A stretch of 64,000 nucleotides of DNA from assembly GCA_900073065.1 (NCBI GenBank), contig FJOG01000023.1, positions 686,179 to 750,178 of the forward strand, given 5' to 3'. The DNA comes from Phialocephala subalpina (taxonomy: Eukaryota; Ascomycota; Leotiomycetes; Helotiales; Mollisiaceae). A model generated the notes under the pieces. That model saw nothing but the letters and a program-made list of their open reading frames with translations, was not told the origin of the DNA and did no database searches. Below, piece after piece: positions 10,323 to 22,612 of the stretch; the stretch's first letter is position 1; each line of letters opens with the position of its first letter. Both the position numbers and the translations under genes were made by a program.

Positions 10323-12743
10323 TTTCCAAGCTGATTTATTGGTGCGGCGCTACCTAGGCTTGCTCAAATTGCAAGTTATCTTCCAGACGATGTGTTGGAC
10401 AAGTCTACAAGGAGCACCGGATGTGGTCCCGTGTCGAAAACGTGATCGAATCGCAATATTAGGATCTAGGATGAAAATCATGAAAATGAAGTGTGCCGGC
10501 AGTAAATCGTACATTGATATAAATCGGAAAGGCCCGCGGTCAGCCTAGATCGGTTTAGCGTCGCGCGCAGCTGGTAACCACTTTGAGGCACAACCATCTT
10601 TCACTTGACCGTGCCTACCGAGAAAAAAGGAAGTGACGAAGTACACTGAAGTGGGATAGATCCGATCAGGATACTGTTCTGCCTAATTGGTCGCAGACGC
10701 GGACTGTTCGACTTGACATTTTCCAGTCTCAACAACAGACTTATACTTGGACGAACGACGTTCGTGGGGTTGTAACTGAATGTGAGAGCAATACTTCTCG
10801 AACTAAAACCACGTAAAGCTGCCACCCAGGCTCCGATCAAGGTCATGCAGCAGCATTTGCGATGGTAGATGAGCTATCACTTCCTCGCCGCTGATTCAAC
10901 AAGCACCACAACGGCATCACAACGGCACCACAAGACATCCCAGTAAATTGAATAAACTCAAGCCAACACTTTGGTGATTTGGATATTTGATAACCCAAAG
11001 TCAGACAAAGGCCTAGTCAAGAAGACTTGGCGCCTGAAAAGCAGCTTCCTATATAAAAAACATCTCGCAAAGACAACGGGAGCACTGCTCGATCCCACGC
11101 GCCCACCAGGTTGAGAGTGCTCACAACTTGGAAATTTAGATTGTGAAATTCTGCAAGATAAACGCCCTTGAAAACTTTTTCATGTGTAACTCTCTGTGGT
11201 ACCTTGGAAAACCGCCGAGATCAGCGCTTGAGGTGCCATTCCGAGATGCCTTGCATACCGGTACTCAATCAAGCTCCAGGGACGATCCAACAGCAACTCG
11301 TAAGCGAGGCTGAGTGCATCTGATTGCATGTGTGAGTATGCATAACAGATGACTTAAGGCTTTCACCCCAAAAGTCTAACTCCAAGTCCAACTCCAAGTC
11401 CAACATCTTCCGATGTGCCTTCCTCGGCTATGAAAGGTTCTTCAAACGACAACCGACGTGCCAGGATCCTTCAAGCCATTCCTGGCACTTCACCTGCGAT
11501 GGCGCTTGAATGACGTTTCCTCGCGTGTTTTGTTGTTTGAAGTCCACGGTTCGTCTGACATGCAAGAGATAAACTTGCATGGTCGTGAAACATGCTCCGG
11601 CAAATGCCTCACGATCCCTTGTGATCTGAAGTGGAATCGATTCGTTATCATAACTCGCTGCCAAGAGGTCACCGCATGTGAGAGGTCTGTTGGTTTCCCG
11701 GGATGAGCCTATCGCTGTGCCACAAGACGTTGAAGGCTTCGAGGGGGGGGGGAGTATGGTATCAGGTGATTGCGGCCCAGCGCCGTGGTGGTGGGGTGAA
11801 AAGGTCTGTGGGAGTCTGGGACATGACGACCGTTTCTCTTATCTGTTGAAGACGTGTGTGCTTCGTAGGCACAAGTATATAGGTGTTGACCTCCCGGGGC
11901 GTCTGATGGTTTCAAATAATATACTTTGTACCCTCCCTTTTCAGCCCACCAACCTCAGCTGCAGGTCTCAATCTAGGTCTGGATCCTGGTCGCAGATCAT
12001 TGGCTTGGAGACTAACGCGATAACGAAATCTTCATCGTCATGTCTCTGAACCAATAGCACCACGTGCAAAGATTATACGCAGAGGATGATCCGGGAGATA
12101 TAAAGAATTGCAGCATGCCCACCGAGCGGTCCTTTTTTCAGCGAAGTGTTGTCGGTCGTGCCGAAAGATTTCTGCCAATATTGAGAGAAGCTCGAGGAGC
12201 TAGCTGCTTTGGGCAAAGGGGCAGACCAAAAATGCCTAGACACCACGTGCCCATGAAAGGGACTGAGCTGGACCTGCGAGTTTACACCACTCCAGTCCTC
12301 GACACCATCAATGCCGTACCGGGACTGAGGACCAGTGCAGGTTAGTAACGTGCCTTTGTCTTCTAGAATTTCAATGGAAGCTTGTAGATTTTCTATCTTT
12401 CGTTCATAAGAGTAGTTTGCGCAAATTCTGTTTTCTCCAGTGCGTTTCTTCCAATTGAGTCGAGGTCACACAAGGCTTCACATTTCAGCAGCGACGGACT
12501 GCTTCCTCCTAACTTAGCAGCAAATTTCTTTTGAGGTATATCTTCAGTCCTCTCGGGCGCATTGGTTACACCGCACGTGCTATAAAAATATACTCTGCTA
12601 ACTCACTCCCAGCATTCTTCTCCTTCCTCCGCGCAAACCTCGTCCTCCCCTCCTCAACCCTAAACTCCACCATATCAACACCACTCCTCGACCCCTCCTC
12701 CTCGCAAACCCTCCCTCCCCTCGGTCCCTCCAGCCTAGCCACC
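10323..12743. other. 2.4-kb gene-poor region
   Basis: I find no reading frame with protein character on either strand. There are short tandem repeats (ccaactccaagt, about 11380-11403), a run of ten G near 11743-11752, and CACGTG boxes near 12061 and 12243. A TATA-like stretch near 12580 precedes the next gene. A non-coding transcript cannot be excluded. Confidence 0.55.
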
Positions 12744-13496
12744 ATGTCCTCCGCCGAAGACGAAGTCCTCCTGCCTCCCAACCCCCTCGAGGGCGTCCCC
12801 GAACTCATAACGAAACCTCTCACGACAGAAGATGATAAAGTTGCTGCGTTGAAGTTGGTCGCCGACTCCATCGCCCAACAACGAAATATTGCCGCACGAG
12901 CAATAATCTTCCATCCTCTCTTCATGGCATTTTATATCGGCCTCATGGCCATCGTATCCCAATACCTCTACAAAGACCGAGGCGATATGGGGATCGTGAT
13001 TACAACCGGAGCTGGAGTTACGATGGCGTGTTTGATTGCTATCAGGGGAGCGACGGCGGGGTATCTACATGCAGCTGAAGAGATGACGTGGAAATGGGCG
13101 CAGAATGAAGATGGCGAAGACGATGTGATAATTGGGTCTAGATTCGGAGAGGAAATTATGGGTGCCTGCATTTTAAGACTAGAGAGAAATGGGAATGGGG
13201 GTGCGAAGAAGAAGAGTAAGAGTGGGAAGTTGGGTGGGAAGGGGTTGGTGAGAGCGTGGACTGTTAGAGTGAAGTACAGAGGCAAGGGAGTGGGGACTGA
13301 GTTGCTTGAGGAAGCGGTTAGGATTACGAGGGAGAAGTTGGGCAACTCTGCGGAGATTGGGTTCGCTGCGGAACATGCGAACAGCAAGAAAGTCTTGCCC
13401 GATTTCTTCAATTCGACGTTCAAGAAGAGGGAAGCTAGGGCCGCAAGAGCGTTAGAGAAGGTGGTCGAGAGCATGGATGGGAAGAAGAAGAAATAG
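12744..13496 (+). CDS. GNAT-type N-acetyltransferase-like membrane protein
   Basis: This single-exon gene encodes 250 aa. I chose the ATG at 12744 (context GCCACCATGT) rather than upstream in-frame codons, because the upstream part reads as translated leader. Two hydrophobic helices lie at about residues 54-76 and 82-101, followed by an Arg- and Lys-rich loop with KKKSKSGK. Downstream, AWTVRVKYRGKGVGTELLEEAV fits the acetyl-CoA-binding motif (R-x-x-G-x-G) of the GNAT fold, and EIGFAAEHANS follows as in the last strand and helix of that fold. It is probably a membrane-anchored acetyltransferase of the kind common in ascomycetes, with unknown substrate. The C-terminus is highly basic. Confidence 0.78.
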   Translation: MSSAEDEVLLPPNPLEGVPELITKPLTTEDDKVAALKLVADSIAQQRNIAARAIIFHPLFMAFYIGLMAIVSQYLYKDRGDMGIVITTGAGVTMACLIAIRGATAGYLHAAEEMTWKWAQNEDGEDDVIIGSRFGEEIMGACILRLERNGNGGAKKKSKSGKLGGKGLVRAWTVRVKYRGKGVGTELLEEAVRITREKLGNSAEIGFAAEHANSKKVLPDFFNSTFKKREARAARALEKVVESMDGKKKK

Positions 13497-14437
13497 AGGT
13501 GGCCGCGAGGTTACTGTATAGATGGACAGACATTCGTTCTTGTATTACTTGTTGGGTGTTGGGATGAATATAGGGTGAGGTGCGGACGAGATACCAGGGT
13601 TTAGGGGATAAGTGTGTATATCACGACATAGGATGATACTTAATGGTAAGACTTTGCATATGATGTGCTATCTAGCCTAGCAACAGAAATATGGGGGAAA
13701 AGCTGGGGCGGAATACCAGCGTTAAGGTAGGAAGGCACCGCTGGGCTACTCGGCCGCTCTTGATGCCCTTCATTCTAGTCGACAATGAAGGGCATCAAGA
13801 TTGTCAGGGTAGCTTTTCACGAACCTTGGACGCTAAAATGCATTACGGCAACCCATGGCGATGGAGGACTTTGAAGGTCGAATACGATCAATATCCCGGG
13901 ACAATTTCAACAACTTAAAAACCACGAAGCAGTCCCTCTCAAAGACCCAAAGCAAGGTCCCCATCGGCACAGACATCGAGCTGATAAGGGACTTCGAAAG
14001 TGTTGAAACGTCCAAACGAATAATGTCACGTGCAATGACCCTTGTCGAATTTTGGGCCTGGACCGCAAGCGAGAGAGCTCCCTTCAGAAATTTCCTTTTC
14101 CACTTTCTTCTCATCTTTCTTCAACATCACGTCTTGGCCTTCATGCTCTCATTGCTACCGAAACAATTGCTACTTTGCTAATAATGATAGGATTTCTTGG
14201 GCAAAAGAATATGTGGAGCTTTGACACGAAAAGTCTGCTCACGCAGCAGCATTTGCCGTATGACCACGACGACGCTGATCTTGCTTTCGGGCTCCCTCGG
14301 TACAAACTAACGCCTAGCTTCCAACTTCCCCATTTCCCCACGTCCCAGTGAGCTTGATACCTCCGAAGCAATTAACCAGCAGCCACACAAGCACACTCCC
14401 GAGCCTCCTCGCATCATCCCAAAACCATCCAACAATC
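13497..14437. other. Intergenic region with a long hairpin
   Basis: I see no convincing gene. The main feature is the 17-bp inverted repeat at 13758-13800. The HIBADH promoter occupies the end of the region. Confidence 0.55.
13758..13800. repeat. Perfect 17-bp inverted repeat with 9-base loop
   Basis: TCTTGATGCCCTTCATT (13758-13774) is the exact reverse complement of 13784-13800, with the loop CTAGTCGAC between them. A perfect 17-bp stem in intergenic DNA is unlikely by chance. It may be a remnant of a small inverted-repeat element or a structured RNA. It lies about 260 bp beyond the GNAT-like stop, too far for a simple terminator. Confidence 0.8.
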
Positions 14438-15751
14438 ATGAGGTCGAACGTCAGAATATCAGCCCCTGCGGTGTGGGCAGCATTGAGATCCGTCCAGCGT
14501 CGAAGCTTCACGGCTTCGACGTCGAGACGGGCTCAATGGGGATTCATAGGACTCGGTCAAATGGGTATGTGCACACGCGACCTTGCGAATTGCTTCATTT
14601 CACTGACAGGATTGATAGGATACAACATGGCCAGAAACCTCCAAGCCAAACTCCCCTCCTCCGATACGATGAAGGTGTATGACATCAACCCTAAGATGGT
14701 CGAGCGATTCACGAATGATACCAAGGCATTGACAAGCGGAGCTGCTGTTGAAGCAGCGAGCAATGTTCGAGATGCCGCTGAAGATTCTGTACGTCTTCCC
14801 TAAGGGATATATCCCTACTCCACGTCATCATACCCCGCACTCCTTATGTGATGAGTTTGTTCTATCCATGAATTCTAAGTTGGGGCCATCCGCAAGGGTG
14901 ACCTTCTCATGATTTTAAAATTATACAATAAAGCCAATCCTCTGATATTTCTCCAATCACTACATCATCAATCTCAATACCCGGAGTCAAGCAATTGCTA
15001 ACCTGGCATCGAATAGGAAACTACAATTACAGTCCTCCCCGAACCCTCCCACGTCAAGAACGTCTTTGGCCACATCCTCAAACCTCCTCTCTCCGAATCC
15101 CAGGTCCCCAATCCCAAACGTCTCTTCATCGACTGCTCGACTATCGACCCTGCCTCCTCAAAAGAAGTAGCAAACGCAGTCCATACCACACAACAAGGCA
15201 GATTCGTCGATGCTCCCATGTCCGGCGGCGTGGTAGGAGCCACTGCGGGTACATTGACATTCATGCTTGGAGCTCCCGACGAGCTAGTTTCACGCGTTGA
15301 GCCCATTCTTTTGATGATGGGTAAGAAAGTCTTGCACTGCGGAGCCCAAGGTGCTGGTTTGAGTGGGAAGTTGGCAAACAACTACTTGTTGGCAATCAAC
15401 AACATCGCCACCGCTGAAGCCATGAACTTGGGCATGAAATGGGGACTTGATCCCACGGTCTTAGGAAACTTGATCAACGTTAGTACCGGCAAATGCTGGC
15501 CTAGCAGCGTCAACAATCCCGTTAAGGGCGTTGTCGAAGGAGCTCCGGCTAGTCGGGATTACAGCGGTGGCTTTGGATTGAGTTTGATGAAGAAGGACCT
15601 CGGCCTTGCCATTATTGCAGCTCAGGAAGCAGGTGCCAAACTCGAGCTTGGTGATCGAGCCAAGGAGGTCTATGAGGCTGCTGAGCAGCAAGAGGACTGC
15701 AAGGGACGGGATTTCTCGGTCATCTATCGATATCTTGGAGGTGCTGAGTAG
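14438..15751 (+). CDS. 3-hydroxyisobutyrate dehydrogenase, mitochondrial
   Basis: This enzyme oxidises 3-hydroxyisobutyrate to methylmalonate semialdehyde with NAD+ in valine breakdown, inside mitochondria. Exons 14438-14564, 14619-14788 and 15017-15751 join to 343 aa. The N-terminus (RISAPAVWAALRSVQRRSF) is basic and lacks acids, as expected of a mitochondrial presequence. GFIGLGQMG (35-43, split by the first intron) is the dinucleotide-binding loop, DAPMSGG the substrate loop, and GAGLSGKLANN contains the catalytic Lys. The second intron is long for this window (228 nt). The length and motifs match the beta-hydroxyacid dehydrogenase family. It converges with DDB1 downstream. Confidence 0.95.
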
Positions 15752-16317
15752 GTGCCTAGGTGGTACGGTAAGTTTGACTTGTGCATACCAGAGGGATATC
15801 ATTGAAGGCGTTTTCGGTGGATAGCTATGTATGTAGATGCACACGAGCTTCATAGACTGAATCTCAATGATCGATTTTGCAATGACTTACCATCTTGTCT
15901 AAAAACTGTGTCGAAGTCTCGTTCTCGGTCGTGGCCTCCATCTCATCACGAGCCTCGTATAAACTACATCTCAATGTATGCTTTATCACGATATTTTATC
16001 TACCTATCTACCTAGGTAATACATCGAAGTCTGCTTCTTGATCATTTTATCTCATGTCTCATCTGAATCATGACGCCCGACTGATGCTTTCTGGTACTCC
16101 TCCGTTGACGTGAACTAGAAATGCCCTCGAAAATGCTGCAAATGTCCACCCACGAAGCAAGCAGGATCTCCCTTCATCGTACACTTAGTACCATTCCTCC
16201 ATGCTCACCACTTCCTCCCTCGTCCACACTTTGATTTCTCACGCTCACCCACACCCTCTCACCATCTCTCACCTTCCCATCCCCCTTCCCTCCCATCCTA
16301 TCACCACTCCATCACGA
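15752..16317. other. Convergent 3' intergenic region
   Basis: This lies between the 3' ends of the HIBADH gene (+) and DDB1 (-). I see no gene. The right part is C-rich and low in complexity. Confidence 0.6.
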
Positions 16318-19300
16318 TCAATGCAATCTCTTCAACCCCTCAACCAACCCCCTAACATCCTCCACCTCCCACCCCAACCCCCTACAAATATCCTCCTGCA
16401 CCCCCTCTGGTACATCCAAAAACCTCTCGATCAACTCTCCATCCACGAAGCGAACTGGTTCAGGTGATTCCCGTTGACTGTTGCGATAGCGACGATATTT
16501 CATGAAATCGATGTTTCCGAGGGTGGAGATGTGGGCTGCGCAGTTGCGTTGAAGGTCGAGGAGGAGGGTGATGGATTTGGGGGAGATGAGCGAGAGGAGG
16601 TAGATGGAGCCTTCTGTCTGTGAGGGGGTTAGTTTAGGCGGTCTGAAAGCAAATGAAGAGAAAGATGAATCTATAAGAGGGCAGAAAAATGGAAGAACAA
16701 ATGGGGGAAAGCTTACCGTAGCCATAAACGCCTTCGGGATCACGACGGCGTTTGGACCTGGCTCGACTTGTATTCTTCGAATAACGTTGACCTGTTCTCC
16801 CAAATGCAGCTCGCCCACATTCCTCAATCTCTTTCTATCTTCTGGAGTTGGACCTTCCCTATTACGAAGAAAGACTTGCAGGTTCCCATCATGATCACTC
16901 TCCAGATAAGCGTCATCATCGATGTCCGTCACGGCCGTAGACCAACATGGTGTGTAGTCTCTTGCTACCTGTTCCAATGTATCCGGGAGACCGTCCTTGC
17001 CTGCTTGAAACTCGACAATGGAGAGTGATTGCATCATATCTGCAATCGCGATCGTGTTTCCCGTTACCGCGATATCGATTGGGACAGTTGCACATCGGTA
17101 TGTAGCTGCTTTGGTGAGTTGAGCAGTGCTCTTTTCGTCGTAATTGTATACCACAACCGTCTTATACAGCACAGCAACGATCTTGTTGCCAAGCATAGCT
17201 AGACGTCGACAAGCGCACTTGAGATTGAGGCTGGTGACGAGGTAAGGCGTCTTTTGGGCATCTACGCCAAAGACGAGGATTCGACCTCGTTGATTTGGCT
17301 CTGCCATTTCGTCTGAGAGGAATGTGGTGCCGACGATGAAGCGTTCGGCTGGCTCGTCTATCGTATCTGAGGTAGGTAATTCGGCGCGGATAACGCAGTC
17401 AATGACTTCAGGGCCATTGTTGGCATCCAGGTAATATGGTTTGCCAAGTTGTCCAAACATCATATCTTCGACGAGTTGGAACGTGTTCTCAACTACCTCT
17501 TCGCCTTTGACCAATTTTCGGCTGATACAGCCGATTCCAAAGGCTCGCTCGCCGGGAGAATATGCTAGTCTTCGGATTGTCTTCCCGAGGGGTATGGTTC
17601 GGATGTGAGTTCTTCTTTCTGAGTCGACTTTGCAGATCTTGAGAGTGCCGCCGACGGCGAGAGCAATGCAGTCTGGGTATGCTTCGGCATCGAATGGACA
17701 AACGCATACTGCATCATCTGCAGTCACAGCAGAATATACGATCCGTCCCTCGGAGCCGTAAATCAAGCTAGGATGCTCGCATGTTGCGAAGACGTTAAAG
17801 AGTCCGTCGGGCCGTGGAAGAATATGGAATCGAGCTTGTTGGGTGCCTAGAACTATGCTCTTTCTGCCCGATAAGTGGAATTGCTTGTTGACATTGAAGG
17901 TCAACACAATGCCATCTTCCATTGCGATGAACAGAGTAGGGCCTGACATTGCTCTAGGCAAGACTTGTGCCATTACAATATTCCTTGGAATCGAAGCATC
18001 ATTTTTTCGACGGATGTCTTGTGAAAAGATGATGTCCAGATTTACCAGGTTCAGAACAGAGATTGTGCCAGAGTTCCAGAACCCAACAATTCCTACATCA
18101 GGAAACTCGCTTGGGACCTGTATGCAAGCGACTTGATCACCTTCTTGAAGATTCTGAACAGCTACTTCCTGAAGGCCCGCCTGTATATCTAAGCATATGA
18201 GAGTGACACCATTGGATGATAGCAGAACATGGCTCCCGTTCGCTGATGCAGTTGTGATGATTTGGTCTGGTGGTGCTGGCCACTCCGCGGCAACATATTG
18301 AGGACCTTGTCCAAGAACCCGTACAGACTTGCTTGTGATCTGTAGGAGGTATCCATTCGGCAAATTCATGGCCAATAGAGTCTCTTCGTCGATTGACATT
18401 CCCCTAAAGTCGACGACTTCTTCAATATCTTCATTGTCGAACCTGAATATTCGAGTCTCAACAGGTGTTGAAGCGACTAACGTATCGTCATATTGTGAAT
18501 TCAGACTCGATCGAAGTGAGAAAACGCCTCGAATGTCGACCATATCATCAGTCATGATACCAACGTCGTCGAGGCCGACACCACTTCTGACACTTCTGAA
18601 GCTCCCTGTCTCATAAACACCGCTTCCGGTAACTATTCGAGCTTGCCCAGTGGAGTACTCATTTGATAATGTTTCTCCTTCTCGCCCACCCATATCCATG
18701 ACTGCAAAGTCCAGAACCGGGGCAATATTGGCCATTGTTTGTTTTAATTCGAGATGACCCAAAGCTTCTTCATCGTCTTCTGTTGGTGATGCAGACTGTG
18801 CAGCTTCGATGTCCAACTTGACAAACTGAGAATCACCTTCATGAGAACCAATGAAGATAAATCCATCTCCAAGGTGTACTATAACAGTAGCCTTGGCTGC
18901 TTTGCCTATCTTCTGCAGCTTCATACCATGTACTTCCTGGCCATCGACTTGGATCGTCAGCAAATGGAGGACGCCAAATTCGTCTCCCAGAACATAAGTC
19001 AAATTATTGAGTTGTTCCCAGGCCACAAAGACGGAAGCTTCGTCGAGGGCATGTTCCACAGTAGCTTTGCTCTCATCGTCCAGGTATGTGAACTTTGTCT
19101 CTCCAACGACAATTACGCCCCCAAGATGCGCCTTTGCGGTCATTGAACCGCGGACAATGTATCTCTTGTCGGATGCCTCTCCTTTCGACACTGGAATGAG
19201 GTGGCTAGCACCAATATCCAAGTCACCAATATCGTTTTCCCGGTGTCTAGTAGGATCGAAAGTAGAGTACGTCGACTTATCATCTATTATCCTGTAGGTG

Positions 19301-19936
19301 ACTAATCGTACATCCCCAGACTTTGGATCTGAAATCAGGAAAGCAAGCTTGGGCGATTTCGTCTCGGTGTGGAGGAATACCATAGAGCGAACCTTGGTTT
19401 CTGTGATGCGAACCTGATGTGGTGCTTCCAAATCCCCCGCCCGACCTTTCCGTGGCTTCAGAATTCTGATGAGATTTAGGACTCCCTCGAAGAGTTCTAA
19501 GACTAGATACTTTCCAGTAGGGTCAACGAGACATAGGTCTCTGCTTTGCGTGTCCCGCATATATTTGTCTGCCACATCTTCGAATCGTTGCTTCGTCTCT
19601 AAACGCTTCGTCTCGGGATCGAAACCTATTGTAAAGTATTGGAATTGCTGTGTGCCAACGAAGAGGAGGTCTGTCGAGGCGCCGATGGGTCGTATCTTCG
19701 CAAGCATGGAGATGGTCCCATATATGTGATGCGATTCTGTTATCACAAACTTGTCTTCGCTCGACTGCCACACTTCTATTCGAGGTCCTTTGCTTTAAAA
19801 TAGGTTAGTAGAAGCTTCAGAGGTTGGGAGTTGATCCCTACGCAATAACAAGACATTCTACCTCTGGGTCCAAAAGGTTGAGTCTGAGCGCATGGCGGAC
19901 ACTGCTGGGCCGGTGGATGGGGGCAAGATATGCCAT
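16318..19936 (-). CDS. ddb1: DDB1, damage-specific DNA-binding protein 1
   Basis: DDB1 is the adaptor that links substrate receptors to the CUL4 ubiquitin ligase, with roles in DNA repair and, in Neurospora, in H3K9 methylation. Exons are 19936-19842, 19792-16717 and 16617-16318, giving 1156 aa against about 1140 in animals. The N-terminus begins MAYLAPIHRPSSVRHAL and continues KGPRIEVW across the first intron, as in the first beta-propeller of the family. The C-terminal part (FMATTEGSIYLLSLISP, then FLDVPEGVQEDICRGLG) matches the third propeller and helical tail. The last intron (16618-16716) is 99 nt with no in-frame stop, so retaining it would insert 33 residues instead of truncating the protein. 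Confidence 0.93.
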
Positions 19937-20329
19937 GTTGAGCGACTACAATTGCAAGCAAAAATGCAATTGTGCGATAAATTTGTCGAGAACTTTGTAA
20001 GCTCTCCACGTTTGATGACGCCTGGAATTGACGTATCGCGAGCTCGGCTTCTTATCGTAAATTCTGATGGCTTCGGCGTTAAGATAGACCTCTCTCCGAG
20101 CAAGCGAAAGGGGGAAAGAGCCACTTGGCTAGCACGGGGCAGTTGAAAGTTAAAATAACGATTAGACTTTTAGAAATGGTCTCACTTGGAAATATTAGTC
20201 TTTATCACGTGGATTCCATACCTAGACAATTGCAGGTTTGTCTATTTTTCTACACATTTGCAAGCTCTCAGCTTTGCGGGGTATCTTTCCTTTTTTTGCT
20301 CCAGAAAATGCATGCAAGAACAAATGTCG
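19937..20329. other. Intergenic region upstream of DDB1
   Basis: This is the DDB1 promoter and the 3' flank of RPC37, both on the minus strand. I see no gene. The stretch is AT-rich near 20150-20300. Confidence 0.6.
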
Positions 20330-21464
20330 TTAAGAGGCAGCCACTGCTTCGCCTTCATCCCCTTCGTCGCCTGAGGAGTCCGAGAGGGTACTTGATGTAT
20401 CACTCTCCACTGCCTCAGTAGTAGCAGTTTCCTTCTCTTTTCCTTTCTTGCTCTTCGGGATTTTCTTGCTTCTCGACAACTTGGCAGCATCTCGTGGAGC
20501 ACTGATATGGTCCAGATACTCGCCATCATCCAAGTTACTCTTCAGCGTGGGTAAGTTCGCCAAAAGGTCACTGGTCTCTGCAGCTTCTTCCTGAGTCCCA
20601 AATCTAGCTCCCACAAACAAGTTCTCGTGGTAAGCGTTCCAAGCTTCGCCATCGTTCTCGTCGATAAATCGATGGCTCTTCCACTGTTCAGCTTGCGCAG
20701 TTGAGATTCGCTGAGCCATGGTATCACTCGAATCTTCTTCGCCGTCTATAGCATTCTTGACCATCATATGGATAGCTCGAGCTTCTGTCGCTCTTGCTGG
20801 ACCCGCTTCAGCTCGTCGGCCAACACGATCTTGCTCGGATTGTGCATCGATATGGTGGAATTGAGGTCGCATTTGGACGATGTTGTCGACGGGCGTAAGA
20901 TGCAATTGATCTGTACAACTCTTGTCAGATGGTACACTAGAAATATAGATGAGCAGACTTACCCTTTTGGAAAGTCCCAATCATGTATTGTGGAGTATTT
21001 TCATCATTTGGTACCGTCTGCCCACCCAATGTCTGCTTGACAAGGACTTGCTCGCTCTTGACAGCGTAATCAAAGTCATCAAGGATCCTTTGCTGCTCTG
21101 CATCCATCTCTACCATGTTCTTCTGTTTTCCTCTCGCAGATGCGACTGATCCACCAATTCCGAATCCACCTGGCAGACCATGGTTCGCTTTACTCTTCTT
21201 CATCGCGCCACCCCATTTGACACCTTTGTCCTTGTCGTAGTTGTGTCTTACATCCATAGGAACATCGATCTCAACCATACCCGCGGTAGGCTTCACGCGC
21301 ATATTCAAGGGCTGTGAGTCGTGCGCCGCAGAGTAATGTTGTCTTGAGTCACGATTCGGGAATTGGAGGATGTAGACTTGTCGAGTGCCGGACATATGAG
21401 GCTTGATGAAGACATCATACGATGCTCTGATGGGGTCCGGATCTTCCATATTGACGTCCGCCAT
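20330..21464 (-). CDS. rpc37: RNA polymerase III subunit RPC37/RPC5
   Basis: This subunit of RNA polymerase III forms a heterodimer with RPC53 (RPC4) and helps initiation and termination on tRNA and 5S genes. Exons 21464-20963 and 20910-20330 give 360 aa. The ATG at 21464 is the first in frame. The opening (SYDVFIKPHMSGTRQVYILQFPNRD) and the stretch spanning the intron (QKGDQLHLTPVDNIVQMRPQFHHID) are hallmarks of the Sin-type RPC5 domain. The C-terminus is acidic and Ser-rich, as in other fungal versions. It is divergent from the PMP3-type gene, with 345 bp between the starts. Confidence 0.87.
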
Positions 21465-21809
21465 TTGACAATTTTGTCGCTGTTGACTTTGTTGTTGACC
21501 CGCTGGAGCTTTTTTGTTCCTGATCGTCAACCTTCTTTATCGATTAGCGTGGGGTATCACTAGCGCCATTTTTGCTCAGCCACCGCCAAAGAGGAACAGT
21601 ACCACAGAGAGGCGTCATCTTCAGGCATCACAATCACAAGACGCCATCGTGCCACTCACTCTTTAAGAACCATACGAACCCCGCCACACTCTCTTCAACT
21701 TCGACTCGAACACACTCGAATACCTACATCTTCAGTGACATCGACACTATCCGGCACGCTCGGACATTATCAAAGAACATCGAATTTCGATACCTACAAA
21801 CCCCTCAAA
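21465..21809. promoter_or_regulatory. Divergent promoter region, RPC37 / PMP3-type gene
   Basis: The 345 bp between two start codons facing away from each other must contain both promoters. I see no clear TATA box. Confidence 0.55.
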
Positions 21810-22268
21810 ATGTGCTCCGCAGACATGTTCCTCGGCCTCATCGCCATCCTTTTCCCACCCCTCGCAGTCTGGGTCAAGACCGGCCTCTGCAGCGCCGACT
21901 CCCTCATCAACATCTGTCTCTGTATGCTAGGTTACGTCCCCGGTCTCCTCCACGCCTGGTACATCATCGCCAAGTTCCCCGAACCAGATTACTACGAGCC
22001 TATTCCAGGAGACGCGGAAGGAGGCCGTGTAACGTACATCGTGGTCTCGAGCCCGAACGGAGGTAGTCATAGAGTTCCTGCCGGAGGAAGACAGCCGGGT
22101 GGTGGAGCGACGCAAGGTTATGGGACGACGGCTCCTATGGCTCCTCAGGTTCATCAGGAGACGAATGGTACTTGGTCGAATGCCGCGGAGGGATCGAGCA
22201 ATGGTGCTGTGCCACCGAGCTATGAGCAGGCTGTTAAGGGCGACAATAAGATTCAGTCGAGGGACTAA
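21810..22268 (+). CDS. PMP3/UPF0057 stress-response plasma-membrane proteolipid
   Basis: PMP3-type proteolipids are tiny two-helix membrane proteins that affect membrane potential and salt tolerance. The single exon gives 152 aa. The two helices (about 6-25 and 31-52) with FLGLIAILFPPLAVWVKTG and the NICLCMLGYVPGLLHAWYII block are the family signature. After them comes a Gly-, Ser- and Pro-rich cytosolic tail of about 95 residues, longer than in yeast PMP3 (55 aa), as in several filamentous-fungal members. The tail contains PPSYEQ near residue 138, a PY motif (PPxY) that binds Rsp5/NEDD4-type ubiquitin ligases, which may control turnover. The start was chosen at the ATG before CSADMFLG. Confidence 0.92.
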   Translation: MCSADMFLGLIAILFPPLAVWVKTGLCSADSLINICLCMLGYVPGLLHAWYIIAKFPEPDYYEPIPGDAEGGRVTYIVVSSPNGGSHRVPAGGRQPGGGATQGYGTTAPMAPQVHQETNGTWSNAAEGSSNGAVPPSYEQAVKGDNKIQSRD

Positions 22269-22612
22269 GAGGACTGCGTTGGGTCATAGGGTATAGGGGC
22301 TTGGTGGAAAGCGGGTAGAAGACGAAAAGGGGCGTGGAAGAGAAGAGCATTGCGGGTGTTTTCATGATGAAATGTGTAACGATGGACTTAACGATTGCAC
22401 CGGCGAGTGACAGGCGTCCAGGACATCCTACACTGTATTGTACTTGGGTTTTAGGGACATTCAAATCGGACATAATTGGCGAATGACAAACCAACAATCT
22501 CCTATAGAACAAGGTCTGAAAGTGATTCCCGTATTGGGAAAGTGACATATTAATCCAAGTGACACGAAATGGCAAAGGTAAACAAGTCTTGCTCGCAAAA
22601 AGGTATCATTAA
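22269..22612. other. Convergent 3' intergenic region
   Basis: This lies between the stops of the PMP3-type gene (+) and CLP1 (-). I see no gene. Confidence 0.6.

Noticed and set aside
11743..11752. Run of ten G
   Set aside because: It is a short homopolymer without surrounding repeat units; no function is implied.
16618..16716. Coding status of the 33 codons between the DDB1 exons
   Set aside because: The flanks carry a GTAAGC donor and a CAG acceptor, and their removal joins FMAT to TEGSIYLL as in the family.
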